A DNA stretch of 64,000 nt, taken from Imbroritus primus (GTDB lineage: Bacteria; Pseudomonadota; Gammaproteobacteria; Burkholderiales; Burkholderiaceae). The stretch is taken from contig AKCV02000004.1 in NCBI GenBank assembly GCA_000272025.2, positions 62,001 through 126,000 of the forward strand, written 5' to 3'. Made by a program: the position numbers and the translations under genes. Under the pieces are notes generated by a model. It was given only the letters and a program-made list of their open reading frames with translations. It searched no databases and was not told where the DNA came from. Below, in pieces: positions 7,980 through 17,042 of this stretch. Within the stretch, counting starts at the first letter, position 1, and every line of letters starts with the position of its first letter.

Positions 7980-9065
7980 ATGTCATCCGCCCAGAGTTCC
8001 TCGTTCGACCCGTCACATCAATCGCCCTACCGCATCTGGCTCGATGGTGCATGGTGGCGCGGGCTTGCGCTCACGGGTGCGCTGGCTGCCGCCGCACTGT
8101 CGCTGGCCGGCACCGCCTGGATCAAGGCGACCGGCCTGAGCGGGCTTACGCTGGCCATCCTGTTTGGCCTGCTCGCCGGCAACACCATCTTTCCGCACAT
8201 GGCCAGCCAGACTGGCGCAGGCGTGGATTTCAGCAAGAACCGCCTGCTGCGCGCCGGCATCGTGCTCTATGGCTTTCGGGTAACGTTCCAGCAGATCGGC
8301 GACGTGGGATTGGCCGGATTGCTGATCGATGTCCTGATGATCGTCGGTACCTTCACGCTGGCCCTGCAGCTCGGCACGCGCGTGTTCGGCCTGGATCGCC
8401 AGACAGCTACGCTGATCGGGGCTGGCAGTGCCATTTGTGGCGCAGCCGCGGTCATGGGGACCGCACCGGTGATCAAGGCCCCGGCCCACAAGGTGGCAGT
8501 AGCCGTGGCGACCGTCGTAGTCTTCGGCACGCTCGCCATGTTCCTGTATCCGGTGCTGCAGACACTGCTGCAATTGCCCGAGCACGTCTATGGGGTGTAT
8601 GCCGGCTCTACCATCCATGAAGTTGCGCAGGTTGTAGTCGCGGGCAAGGCAATCGGTGAACACGCGGCCTCGAGCGCGGTGATCGAAAAGATGCTGCGCG
8701 TCATGATGCTGGCGCCCTTTCTTCTACTGCTGGTCCGCGTGCCCGGCATGCGCGATCCGCAGCGCGCCGCCGGAAGCGTGACGATTCCATGGTTTGCCGT
8801 GCTGTTCATCGTGGCGTGCGGCGTGCATTCGACAGGACGGATTCCTGCCCCAGCGGTCGATCTTCTGGTGCAGCTCGACAACATCCTGCTCGCCATGGCC
8901 ATGGCCGCGCTCGGACTGCGCACGCAGGTCAGCGCAATCCGCGCCGCCGGCGTCCGGCCACTCCTGCTGGCTGCCTGCCTGTTTGCCTTTCTTGTGATCG
9001 GCGGCCTCGGCATCAACCTTGGCGTGCACTGGCTGTTTGGCGCTACAGCAGTTCCTCTGGCGTAA
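7980..9065 (+). CDS. yeiH: YeiH-family putative sulfate/anion exporter
   Basis: 361 residues with about ten transmembrane helices. Family hallmarks are visible: L-F-G-L-L-A-G-N near residue 60, R-A-G-I-V-L-Y-G-F-R near 90, G-A-G-S-A-I-C-G-A-A-A-V near 145, and S-T-I-H-E-V-A-Q-V near 210. The last is the most conserved segment of the Cons_hypoth698 (YeiH) family. An inner-membrane exporter role for sulfate or related anions is proposed for the family but not settled. The start at 7980 gives the usual length; an in-frame ATG at 7896 would add 28 residues with no clear ribosome-binding site. Its 3' end overlaps the convergent next gene by 23 bp. Confidence 0.85.
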   Translation: MSSAQSSSFDPSHQSPYRIWLDGAWWRGLALTGALAAAALSLAGTAWIKATGLSGLTLAILFGLLAGNTIFPHMASQTGAGVDFSKNRLLRAGIVLYGFRVTFQQIGDVGLAGLLIDVLMIVGTFTLALQLGTRVFGLDRQTATLIGAGSAICGAAAVMGTAPVIKAPAHKVAVAVATVVVFGTLAMFLYPVLQTLLQLPEHVYGVYAGSTIHEVAQVVVAGKAIGEHAASSAVIEKMLRVMMLAPFLLLLVRVPGMRDPQRAAGSVTIPWFAVLFIVACGVHSTGRIPAPAVDLLVQLDNILLAMAMAALGLRTQVSAIRAAGVRPLLLAACLFAFLVIGGLGINLGVHWLFGATAVPLA

Positions 9066-10740
9066 TCGGCCCAAGCAGTCGAATCGACCAGCGCTTCCAG
9101 AAGGAGGTTTCCGGCTCGGTGGTATGCACCACTTCCTTGCCGTCGACCTCCTCGACCCAGCGCAATCCACCGTGTTCATCCAACTCAACCCGGTAGCTGT
9201 GCTCGTAGGCCGACTCTTCGAACAGCCTGACGACGCCTTGCGCCAGCACCCGGTTGGGAATGAACAGGCCTGTCTCGGTATTTTGTGTCACCGAACGCGG
9301 ATCAAGATTCATCGAGCCGGTAAACAAGGTATTGCCATCGACCACCACCGCCTTCACATGCAGGCTGGCCTGCGATGACTTGAACAAGCCACGCCGCCGC
9401 GATGCGCGTGGATCCGTGCTTGCCTGGTTCGCTTTGAGCTCATACAGCTCGACCTTGCTTTCAAGCATCGGCTTGCGATATTTCGCATAGCCGACATGCA
9501 CGATCGGCGAATCGGTAGCCGCCAGCGAATTGGTCAGGATGCGCATGCGCACGCCGCGCTCGACCAGCTGGCGGATCAGCGCCACGCCCCGCTCACCGGG
9601 CACGAAATACGGCGAGATCAGGATGACCTCCTCGCGGGCGCCGCGTACCATCCGCGCCAGTTCATCGCCCATCGTCTGCGAGCTGTCACGCGGGTGGTCC
9701 GGATCGATTTTTGAGGGATCGTCTACCCGCACCACTGCCGGCGCCCACTCCAGCTGCAGCCGGCGCGCCTTGATCTGGCGCCCTAGTACATTGGCCTGCG
9801 CCTCGGGCCGCTCGGCTGGCGCCGCCTCGCGATCAGGCTGCGCAAAACTCGGCTTGTCCGCTGGTGAGGCCGACGCAGATACGGCGGCGGGACCTGACGC
9901 GGCGCCCGGCACGTCCGCCACCACAGCCTCGCCGCGCGGCCGATCCGGCAGGGCGGCGGACGCAGCCGATGCCGGCGCCTCGCTGGCGATGGTTTCTACC
10001 GGAAAGGCGAAACGGCTGTTCCAGAAGGCATCGAAACCTGATGATAAGCGCTGGACCGCAGGCCCAGCCACGATCACATCGAGGTCGACGAAGTTGGTAT
10101 TGTCGTCGCGCAGGAAATACTCCGCGCCGAGATTGCGGCCACCTGTCATGGCCAGCGCATTGTCGGCAATGAATGCCTTGTTATGCATGCGCCGGTTGAT
10201 GCGCCGCGCATCGGTGACCACGTTCAGGAAGCGCGTCAGCTTGGAAAAACGTCCTGCGGGAAACGGATTGAAGAGCCGCACCTCGATGTTTGGGTGACGT
10301 GCGAACTTCAGGAACGGAATGTCCTTGCCGTCGGTATTGAGATCGTCCACCAGTACCCGCACGCGTACACCCCGCCGCGCTGCGCGCATAACATGGCTCA
10401 TGATCTCGCGCACCGAATTGTCGTCGTTGATGATGTAGTACTGCAGATCGAGCGTGCGCTCGGCGCTATCGGCCAGCGCGATCAGCGTCGCAAACGCTTC
10501 CTCGCCGGAGGTCACAAGGCGAAAGCCAGACTGCGAGCCATCGCGCATATTGGCTGGCACGCTGCTGCTCACCAGCCGCGCCAGGGACGTTCCGTTGTCC
10601 GCATGCAGTGCGACCGACGGCTTGCGCGGCACATGCTCGGGCAGGCTCGCGCAGCCCGTCAGGCTGAACAGCACCATCCACAGGCACAGAAGCAGGCGGC
10701 GGTGACGAAGCGGCGACAACATGAGAAAGGTCAACTGCAT
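9043..10740 (-). CDS. Phospholipase D-family lipoprotein (cardiolipin synthase C-like)
   Basis: 565 residues. It starts with a lipoprotein signal (LFSLTGC, lipobox Cys30). Two HKD catalytic motifs follow: H-N-K-A-F-I-A-D at about 186 and H-V-K-A-V-V-V-D at about 461, each followed by T-G-S/G-x-N, so the bipartite active site is complete. The closest known pattern is YmdC/ClsC, which makes cardiolipin from phosphatidylglycerol and phosphatidylethanolamine. Between the two halves sits an Ala/Pro-rich insert (about residues 249-317). The ATG at 10740 is preceded by GAGG and directly opens the signal sequence. Likely inner-leaflet-facing outer membrane or periplasmic membrane anchor. Confidence 0.85.
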   Translation of the reverse strand: MQLTFLMLSPLRHRRLLLCLWMVLFSLTGCASLPEHVPRKPSVALHADNGTSLARLVSSSVPANMRDGSQSGFRLVTSGEEAFATLIALADSAERTLDLQYYIINDDNSVREIMSHVMRAARRGVRVRVLVDDLNTDGKDIPFLKFARHPNIEVRLFNPFPAGRFSKLTRFLNVVTDARRINRRMHNKAFIADNALAMTGGRNLGAEYFLRDDNTNFVDLDVIVAGPAVQRLSSGFDAFWNSRFAFPVETIASEAPASAASAALPDRPRGEAVVADVPGAASGPAAVSASASPADKPSFAQPDREAAPAERPEAQANVLGRQIKARRLQLEWAPAVVRVDDPSKIDPDHPRDSSQTMGDELARMVRGAREEVILISPYFVPGERGVALIRQLVERGVRMRILTNSLAATDSPIVHVGYAKYRKPMLESKVELYELKANQASTDPRASRRRGLFKSSQASLHVKAVVVDGNTLFTGSMNLDPRSVTQNTETGLFIPNRVLAQGVVRLFEESAYEHSYRVELDEHGGLRWVEEVDGKEVVHTTEPETSFWKRWSIRLLGPITPEELL

Positions 10741-10977
10741 GTCACCCTCTGAATTGGAGCATGCGGAACATCCGACGAACGCCACACAGCCAGCGCACAC
10801 AGCAGCAAGATGGGCGGAAGCCATGATACGGCCGCGGCATCGATACCTGCTATCCGTGTTTGTCTGACGTGTCTCGCCCACGTCACAGCCTTGCCTGATG
10901 GGCTTGTTCGGCAAATTGACTTCATCCTGCGCGGCTCCTATGCTGCATTGAGCCCTTCACTTCACAAGGACAAGATC

Positions 10978-11559
10978 ATGGAACGCAGAGCATTCATCAC
11001 CAGCACCGCAGGATTGATCATCGGCACGAGTGGACTGGTGCTGGCCGGTTGTACCACAACGCCCGACGCGCCCACCGACAAGGCCGCGAAACGGCGCGAA
11101 ATCGACGCAGCCATCGACCCGGCACTGTCGCGGCTCTACAGCACCGTCAAGGGCGCGCGCGAGATGGGCAACCGCGCACGCGGCATTCTTGTGTTCCCCA
11201 ATGTCGTGGCCGCCGGCTTCGTGGTCGGTGGCGAATTCGGCGACGGCGCGCTGCGCACCGGCGGCCGCAACGCGGGCTACTACCGCACCATCACGGGCTC
11301 GTGGGGATTGCAGATCGGCGCCCAATCGAAAGCGGTCTACTTCATGTTCATGACGCAGCAGGCACTCGACAAATTCGTTGCCAGCAAGGGCTGGACGGCC
11401 GGCGTCGATGCCTCGGTGGCCCTCGCCAAGGTCGGTGCCAACGGCGACATCGACACCAATACCGCGCAGCAATCGGTCGTGGGCTTCGTCCTCACCAACG
11501 CCGGCCTGATGGCTAACCTGACGCTGGAAGGCACCAAGATCACCAAGCTGGACCTGTAG
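10978..11559 (+). CDS. SYLF-domain (Ysc84-like) lipoprotein
   Basis: 193 residues. The signal peptide ends in a strong lipobox (L-V-L-A-G-C, Cys22), preceded by an R-R pair near the N-terminus. The mature protein is a SYLF/Ysc84 domain: ALSRLYSTVKGAREMGNRARGILVFPNV, then G-F-V-V-G-G-E-F-G-D-G-A-L and a Gly/Ala-rich C-terminal half. Eukaryotic members bind phosphoinositides and actin; bacterial ones are abundant envelope lipoproteins of unknown role. AAGGA lies eight bases before the start. It is a single gene with its own leader (10,741-10,977 holds no other gene). Confidence 0.85.
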   Translation: MERRAFITSTAGLIIGTSGLVLAGCTTTPDAPTDKAAKRREIDAAIDPALSRLYSTVKGAREMGNRARGILVFPNVVAAGFVVGGEFGDGALRTGGRNAGYYRTITGSWGLQIGAQSKAVYFMFMTQQALDKFVASKGWTAGVDASVALAKVGANGDIDTNTAQQSVVGFVLTNAGLMANLTLEGTKITKLDL

Positions 11560-11592
11560 TAAGTCTTCAGCCCCCAGGCCGAAGGCAATCCG

Positions 11593-12246
11593 CTATTGAG
11601 AGGCGGTTTCCGCGAGACGGCGCAATGCCGCCTCGAACACATGCGCGGGCTGCCCGCCTTCGATCAGGTGCCGGTCGTTGATGATGATGGCCGGCACCGA
11701 GCGGATGCCGTGTGCCTGGTAGAACTGCTCCCGCGCGCGCACCGCCTCGGCATGGGCATCCGATGCCAGCACGGCTTGAGCTTCCGTGCGATCGAGTCCC
11801 GCAGCCTCCACGCAATCCAGCAGCACATCGTGCGCCCCCGGATTACGCCCGTCCTCGAAATACGCCTTGAGTAGCGCATGTTTCAGGGCCAGCTGCCGGC
11901 CCGACGGTGCGGCCCAGTGCAGAAGGCGATGCGCATCGAAGGTGTTATAGATATGCGTGCGGCGATCCATGCGGAAGGTGAACCCCTCCTCGGCGCCACG
12001 CGCGCGAATCGCCTCGGAATTCTGCGCCAGCTGCGCGGCGCTCATCCCGTACCGCTCATGCAGGTACGCGGCCACCTCCTGACCGGCGGGCGGCATGTCA
12101 GGATTGAGTTCGAACGGCTGCAGCGTGATCTCTGCCGTCACTGTCCCCTGCAAGGCTGCCAACGCCCGCTCCAGGGCATGCAGTCCGATGGCGCACCACG
12201 GGCAGGAGACGTCCGAGACAAAATCGATCTTCATGGGTGTCGTCAT
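11593..12246 (-). CDS. DsbA-family thiol oxidoreductase (FrnE-like)
   Basis: 217 residues with no signal peptide. The thioredoxin-fold active site C-P-W-C is at residues 15-18 (SDVSCPWCAIG), followed by a helical insertion. The cis-Pro loop is S-V-P-A-I-I-I-N-D near residue 183. This is the FrnE/2-hydroxychromene-2-carboxylate isomerase-like branch of the DsbA superfamily, cytosolic disulfide oxidoreductases linked to oxidative stress in some bacteria. GGAG six bases upstream supports the ATG at 12246 rather than an in-frame GTG at 12258. It is divergent from the aldolase gene. Confidence 0.88.
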   Translation of the reverse strand: MTTPMKIDFVSDVSCPWCAIGLHALERALAALQGTVTAEITLQPFELNPDMPPAGQEVAAYLHERYGMSAAQLAQNSEAIRARGAEEGFTFRMDRRTHIYNTFDAHRLLHWAAPSGRQLALKHALLKAYFEDGRNPGAHDVLLDCVEAAGLDRTEAQAVLASDAHAEAVRAREQFYQAHGIRSVPAIIINDRHLIEGGQPAHVFEAALRRLAETASQ

Positions 12247-12419
12247 GCTGTTCTCCACGCGCCCGCTTGCGCCAATGTGCCTGAAGCATCGACTCTATCA
12301 CCAACGGATACATACCATCGCGCGGCAATCGGCGGCACAATGACGTTTTGTCGTGTGGCCGTGCTGGGCCGCCTTACCGCCCCCCCTGCTCCGCGACGTT
12401 GACTTCACCGGATTCGCTC

Positions 12420-13232
12420 ATGGAAATCGCCCCGAACCACTTCAAGCGCGCGCTGGCCGCCGGTACGCCGCAAATCGGTATCTGGTCCACGCTGCCGCAT
12501 GCCTATGTCGCCGAGATCATTGCCGGCGCAGGTTATGACTGGGTGCTGCTCGACACCGAGCACACGCCCAGCGATGTGCCGCAGATGGTTCAACAATTGC
12601 AGGCAGTGGCCGCCGCTACGCCGCTGGTTCCCCTGCATCGCACCGCGCCGGTGGTACGCCCGGCGTGGAACGATCCAGTGATGATCAAGCGCTATCTCGA
12701 TATTGGCGCGCAAACCCTGCTGGTGCCGTTCGTGCAGAACGCCGACGAAGCCCGCGCTGCCGTTGCCGCCATGCGTTACGCGCCGCGCGGCATCCGCGGT
12801 GTCGGCGGTTCCGTGCGCGCCTCGAATTTCGGGCGCATTGCCGACTACGCGCAGCGCTGCGAAGAGGAATTGTGCCTGCTGGTGCAGGTGGAATCGCGCA
12901 CCGCGCTCGACCAGCTGGAGGCCATCGCCAGCGTGGATGGCGTGGATGGGGTGTTCATCGGCCCGGCGGACTTGTCGGCCAGCCTGGGCCATGTCGGCAA
13001 CCTGCGCCATCCCGAGGTACGCGCCGCCATCGATGATGCCATCCGACGGATCCGCGCCTGCGGCAAGGCGCCGGGCATTCTTACCACGGACGAGACGCGC
13101 GCCCGCGAATGCCTGGACCTGGGCGCGCTTTTCGTCGCCGTCGCCATGGACATGCAATTGCTGGCACGCGGCGCGGAGGCAGTCGCGGCACGTTTCCGCC
13201 AGACCCGTTCGGCAGCGGATGGCGACTATTGA
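12420..13232 (+). CDS. HpcH/HpaI-family class II aldolase
   Basis: 270 residues, one TIM barrel. Family landmarks: G-I-W-S-T-L near residue 19, [11 protein letters not shown] (substrate and metal face), [18 protein letters not shown], then the metal ligands in V-Q-V-E-S-R and G-P-A-D-L-S. These enzymes cleave 4-hydroxy-2-oxo acids to pyruvate (or a 2-oxo acid) plus an aldehyde. Relatives act on 4-hydroxy-2-oxoheptanedioate or 2-keto-3-deoxy sugar acids. No pathway genes surround it, so the substrate stays open. Start is at the family's usual N-terminus. Confidence 0.88.
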   Translation: MEIAPNHFKRALAAGTPQIGIWSTLPHAYVAEIIAGAGYDWVLLDTEHTPSDVPQMVQQLQAVAAATPLVPLHRTAPVVRPAWNDPVMIKRYLDIGAQTLLVPFVQNADEARAAVAAMRYAPRGIRGVGGSVRASNFGRIADYAQRCEEELCLLVQVESRTALDQLEAIASVDGVDGVFIGPADLSASLGHVGNLRHPEVRAAIDDAIRRIRACGKAPGILTTDETRARECLDLGALFVAVAMDMQLLARGAEAVAARFRQTRSAADGDY

Positions 13233-13301
13233 AGGTATGGGGAGAGATGCACGGCGGGCAGGCGAGCGTTGGCTGCCGCAACGGGCATCATGTCGCAATG
13301 C

Positions 13302-13451
13302 TCAGGTGCTCAGCCCCGCCATGCGCATGAAGAACTTGAGGACATAGGCCGTCATGCCCACGGCCACCACGCCGAGCGCCCAGTACACCACCAGCCAGCC
13401 GATCCGGCGCAGCCAAAGCCGGCTGCGCGGCGGGGCGTCGTCGCTCTGCAT
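13302..13451 (-). CDS. Small membrane subunit of the bd-type oxidase (DUF2474 protein)
   Basis: 49 residues with one transmembrane helix (about residues 17-40: G-W-L-V-V-Y-W-A-L-G-V-V-A-V-G-M...) and a basic N-side, S-R-L-W-L-R-R. Its ATG overlaps the cioB stop codon (ATGA), so the two are translationally coupled. Small DUF2474 proteins are regularly found as the last gene of cyanide-insensitive oxidase operons and are thought to be the counterpart of CydX, stabilising the complex in the inner membrane. The gene is small enough to be missed easily. Confidence 0.8.
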   Translation of the reverse strand: MQSDDAPPRSRLWLRRIGWLVVYWALGVVAVGMTAYVLKFFMRMAGLST

Positions 13452-14461
13452 CAGTGGTACCCCTCGCCGTGCCGCACCTTGCCGCGAAATACCCAGTAGC
13501 CCCATGCGGTGTACATGAGGATCACCGGCACGATCAGCAGCGCGCCGACCAAGGCAAAACCGAGGCTCTGCGGCGGTCCGGCTGCCGCCCAGATGGAAAT
13601 GTCCGGCGGGATCACGTTCGGCCACACGCTGATACCCAACCCGCTGTAGGCCAGGAAGATCATCGCCAGCGTCAACACGAACGGCACGGCATCGCCAGCG
13701 CCACGCGCCAGGGTGCGCAGCAGCAGCGCCATGGTCACCGCTACCAGGACCGGTACCGGCGCAAACCACAGAATGTTCGGGAAGGAGAACCAGCGGGCCG
13801 CGATATTGGCATGCGCCAGCGGTGTCCAGATGCTGACCACCACAATCACGCCCAGCAACACCCACGCCAGGCGGATGGCAATTTTCCGCATCCGCGTCTG
13901 CAACTCGCCTTCGGTCTTCATGATCAGCCAGGTACTGCCGAGCAGTGCGTATCCGGCAATCAGCCCAAGCCCGCAGAACAGCGCGAACGGGTGCAGCCAG
14001 TCGAACGCGCCGCCAGCGTAACGGCCATTCAGCACCGGCAGTCCTTCGATATATGCACCAAGCGTCACGCCCTGGCAGAACGTCGCCAGCAGCGAGCCGC
14101 CGATGAATGCCTTGTCCCAGATGTGGCGCCGTTCCGGGGTGGCCTTGAAGCGGAATTCAAAGGCCACGCCACGGAAGATCAGGCCGATCAGCATCAGGAT
14201 CAGCGGCAGATAGAGCGCGCTCAGCACCACCGAGTACGCCAGTGGAAACGCGGCCAGCAGCCCGGCCCCGCCCAGTACCAGCCAGGTCTCGTTGCCGTCC
14301 CAGACCGGCGCGACTGTGTTCATCATGACATCGCGGTCATGCTCATCCTTGAAGAAGGGAAACAGGATGCCAATGCCCAGGTCAAAGCCATCCATGATGA
14401 CGTACATCATCACGCCGAACAGGATGATGACGGCCCACAGCAGCGGAAGATCGATGCCCAT
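13451..14461 (-). CDS. cioB: Cyanide-insensitive terminal oxidase subunit II (CioB/CydB)
   Basis: 336 residues with about eight transmembrane helices. It starts MGIDLPLLWAVIILFGVMMYVIMDGFDLGIG, the conserved CydB N-terminus. V-A-P-V-W-D-G-N-E-T-W-L follows near residue 50 and G-V-T-L-G-A-Y near 130. It pairs with CioA in the inner membrane to oxidise ubiquinol and reduce oxygen to water; the CIO branch resists cyanide. Its start abuts the cioA stop directly, and its stop overlaps the DUF2474 start, so the three form one operon. Confidence 0.93.
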   Translation of the reverse strand: MGIDLPLLWAVIILFGVMMYVIMDGFDLGIGILFPFFKDEHDRDVMMNTVAPVWDGNETWLVLGGAGLLAAFPLAYSVVLSALYLPLILMLIGLIFRGVAFEFRFKATPERRHIWDKAFIGGSLLATFCQGVTLGAYIEGLPVLNGRYAGGAFDWLHPFALFCGLGLIAGYALLGSTWLIMKTEGELQTRMRKIAIRLAWVLLGVIVVVSIWTPLAHANIAARWFSFPNILWFAPVPVLVAVTMALLLRTLARGAGDAVPFVLTLAMIFLAYSGLGISVWPNVIPPDISIWAAAGPPQSLGFALVGALLIVPVILMYTAWGYWVFRGKVRHGEGYH

Positions 14462-15922
14462 TCAAACCCCCTTGGTGTGGTTGTCGGCACGCTGGCCGGG
14501 GACGCTGTCGAGCGCCTCGTCAGAGCCGTCCGAGGCGGCCGAGATCGGGCGCATCGGCTGGCGCATCTGGCCCGGCCCACCCTGTGGTTCATCGAGCGCC
14601 GCAGAACTCTGCGGCCCTTTCCTGAGCAGACGCAGTCCATACAGCGTGCCAGCGCCGAACACCACGAAATACACCACCACGAAAATCGCCAGCGTCAGCC
14701 CGACCTGCGAGGCATCGTGCGCCGAGACACCTTCCGAGGTCCGCATGACGCCGTAGACCACCCATGGCTGCCGGCCGATCTCGGTGGTAAACCACCCGGC
14801 CAGGATCGCGATCAGCCCGGACGGCCCCATCCACAGCGCACAGCGCAGGAAAAAGCGCGATTCGAAGATACGCGCGCGCCGCCGCAACAACAGCGACCAT
14901 AGCCCCAGCAGGATCATCAGGACACCCAGCCCGACCATCACGCGGAACGACCAGAAGACGATGGCCGCATTGGGGCGGTCTTCTTTCGGAAACTCCTTCA
15001 GGCCGGGAAACTGCCCGTCCAGCGAATGCGTCAGGATCAGGCTGCCCAGCTTGGGAATGCCCACGGCATAGTCGGTACGCTCCGCTTCCATGTTCGGCAG
15101 GCCAAACAGCAGCAGGGGCACGCCTTCGCCTGGCTTGTTCTCCCAGTGTCCTTCCATCGCTGCGATCTTGGCGGGCTGGTGCTTGAGCGTGTTAAGGCCG
15201 TGCATGTCGCCGATCAGCATCTGGATCGGCGCGGTACACAGGATCATCCACATGGCCATCGACAGCATCTTGCGCACCGCCGGCCGGTCATTGCCGCGCA
15301 GCAGGTGCCAGGCGGCCGACGCGCCCACCATTAGCGCCGTCGCCAGGAAAGCGGCCACGACCATGTGCACCAGGCGATACGGGAACGAGGGATTGAAGAT
15401 GACCTTGAACCAGTCGACCGGGACGATGCGGCCATCGATGATCTCGTGGCCTTGCGGCGTCTGCATCCAGCTGTTGGACGCCAGGATCCAGGTCGCGGAA
15501 ATCAGCGTGCCGACCGCCACGGCCACCGTGGCGCCGAAATGCAGTCCCGGCCCGACCCGGCTCCAGCCGAACAGCATCACCCCCAGGAAGCCGGCCTCCA
15601 GGAAGAAGGCCGTCAGGACCTCGTAGGCCAGCAGCGGCCCGGTGACCCCGCCGGCAAAGCGCGAGAATTCACTCCAGTTGGTGCCGAACTGATAAGCCAT
15701 CACCAACCCCGACACCACGCCCATGCCGAATGCCACGGCGAACACCTTGAGCCAGAAGTGGTAGAGGTCCCGGTACACCTCGCGCCGCGTGACCAGCCAG
15801 GAGCCTTCGAGCACGGCAAGATAGCTGGCCAGCCCGATCGTCAACGCGGGGAAGATGATGTGGAAGGAGACCGTGAAGGCAAATTGGACTCGTGCGAGAT
15901 CCAGTGCGCTCAGACTTAGCAT
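14462..15922 (-). CDS. cioA: Cyanide-insensitive terminal oxidase subunit I (CioA/CydA)
   Basis: 486 residues carrying the heme-bearing subunit of a bd-type quinol oxidase. Visible landmarks: the N-terminal heme-ligand helix F-T-V-S-F-H-I-I-F-P (His21), G-M-G-V-V-S-G near residue 70, F-F-L-E-A-G-F-L-G-V near 107, and the conserved G-R-Q-P-W-V-V-Y-G-V-M-R-T near 392. The Q-loop is short, as in the CIO subgroup rather than the long-Q-loop E. coli CydA. First gene of cioA-cioB-DUF2474. The 220-bp divergent gap to the MpaB-family gene should hold the promoter; no clear ANR/FNR box was found in it. Confidence 0.93.
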   Translation of the reverse strand: MLSLSALDLARVQFAFTVSFHIIFPALTIGLASYLAVLEGSWLVTRREVYRDLYHFWLKVFAVAFGMGVVSGLVMAYQFGTNWSEFSRFAGGVTGPLLAYEVLTAFFLEAGFLGVMLFGWSRVGPGLHFGATVAVAVGTLISATWILASNSWMQTPQGHEIIDGRIVPVDWFKVIFNPSFPYRLVHMVVAAFLATALMVGASAAWHLLRGNDRPAVRKMLSMAMWMILCTAPIQMLIGDMHGLNTLKHQPAKIAAMEGHWENKPGEGVPLLLFGLPNMEAERTDYAVGIPKLGSLILTHSLDGQFPGLKEFPKEDRPNAAIVFWSFRVMVGLGVLMILLGLWSLLLRRRARIFESRFFLRCALWMGPSGLIAILAGWFTTEIGRQPWVVYGVMRTSEGVSAHDASQVGLTLAIFVVVYFVVFGAGTLYGLRLLRKGPQSSAALDEPQGGPGQMRQPMRPISAASDGSDEALDSVPGQRADNHTKGV

Positions 15923-16142
15923 GATCCATCCAGTCGGCAGTCACGGGGACGCCGGAGTATCCGCGGCGTCTGTCTGCTGTTTGCCATGCTGCGCCGCACG
16001 CATGGAGTATGCAACATCCAATGTGATAAAAACAGCGTCAGTGGGTGCGGCATTTTGCGTATCAGCCGGGCTCGCCAGGCGGGGGTCGCCGCACAAAACA
16101 CAGTATGATGCAGGAACGCCGGATGCACCAAGAACGAAACCC

Positions 16143-17033
16143 GTGATCACGCGCCTGCCCCCTCTCGCGCACCTGCGCGTGCGCATTGCCGACCATGTCC
16201 GCGGAATGACGCGCGGCACCAGCTCAGGCATCGTCCTGGACCTCGACAATCCGCCTGGCGACCCCGGCCTGTTCGGCCCGCACGCCGTCTGCTGGCGCGT
16301 TCATGCCGATTTTCCGGCCATGCTGGCCGGCGGCGTGAGCGCCCTGCTACTGCAGGCCCTCCACCCGCTCGCGCTCGCTGGTGTCTGGGATCATTCGTCG
16401 TTCCGTATCGACATGCAGGGCCGGCTCGGCCGTACCGCCCAGTTCATCGCCGGTACCACCTATGGCTGCCGGGCCGATGCCGAACGCCTGATCGCCCGGG
16501 TGCGACAGATTCACGCAGGCATCCAGGGCATCGCCCCCGATGGCCGGCCATATCGGGCCGACGACCCCCATCTGCTGACCTGGGTGCATGTCGCCGAGGT
16601 CTCCAGCTTCATGGCGGCCTACCTGCGTCACGTGAACCCGTCCCTGTCGGCGGCTGAACAGGACCAGTACTACGCCGAAACCGCCCATATCGCCGCTGCA
16701 CTTGGCGCCATCGCCATTCCGCGTTCGCGCCAGGAAGTGGCCGGCTACATCGAGCGCATGCGTCCCGAGCTGATCGCCGATGCACGCGCCCATGACGTGG
16801 CGCAGCGGCTGCTCAACCTGTCGTCCGGCCATCTTGCCGCCCTGCCAGCCATCCGCATCCTCACCGCAGCCGGCACGCAACTGCTGCCGCCCTGGGCCAG
16901 CGCCATGCTCGGCCTCGATACCGCGCGCCTGCGCTGGCGAGCGCTGGGCATGCCCGCCGTGGCTGGCATGCTGCGCTGGTCGCTGACCAACAGCGCAGCG
17001 CAACGCGCACGCCGCCGCATGGCGCAGACCTAA
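16143..17033 (+). CDS. Oxygenase MpaB-family protein (DUF2236)
   Basis: 296 residues from a GTG at 16143. The DUF2236/MpaB domain fills the protein. It shows G-G-V-S-A-L-L-L-Q-A-L-H-P-L-A-L-A-G-V near residue 70, R-T-A-Q-F-I-A-G-T-T-Y-G near 100 and W-V-H-V-A near 145, whose His residues match the heme-ligand and active-site regions of latex-clearing and MpaB-type oxygenases. The substrate is unknown. Longer in-frame starts up to 15855 exist but would read back through the cioA promoter region and encode a non-conserved extension. Start choice is moderately certain. Confidence 0.75.
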   Translation: MITRLPPLAHLRVRIADHVRGMTRGTSSGIVLDLDNPPGDPGLFGPHAVCWRVHADFPAMLAGGVSALLLQALHPLALAGVWDHSSFRIDMQGRLGRTAQFIAGTTYGCRADAERLIARVRQIHAGIQGIAPDGRPYRADDPHLLTWVHVAEVSSFMAAYLRHVNPSLSAAEQDQYYAETAHIAAALGAIAIPRSRQEVAGYIERMRPELIADARAHDVAQRLLNLSSGHLAALPAIRILTAAGTQLLPPWASAMLGLDTARLRWRALGMPAVAGMLRWSLTNSAAQRARRRMAQT

Positions 17034-17042
17034 GGCCTCAGC

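Noticed and set aside
15923-16142. Search for an ANR/FNR box upstream of cioA
   Set aside because: No TTGAT-N4-ATCAA-like sequence was found.
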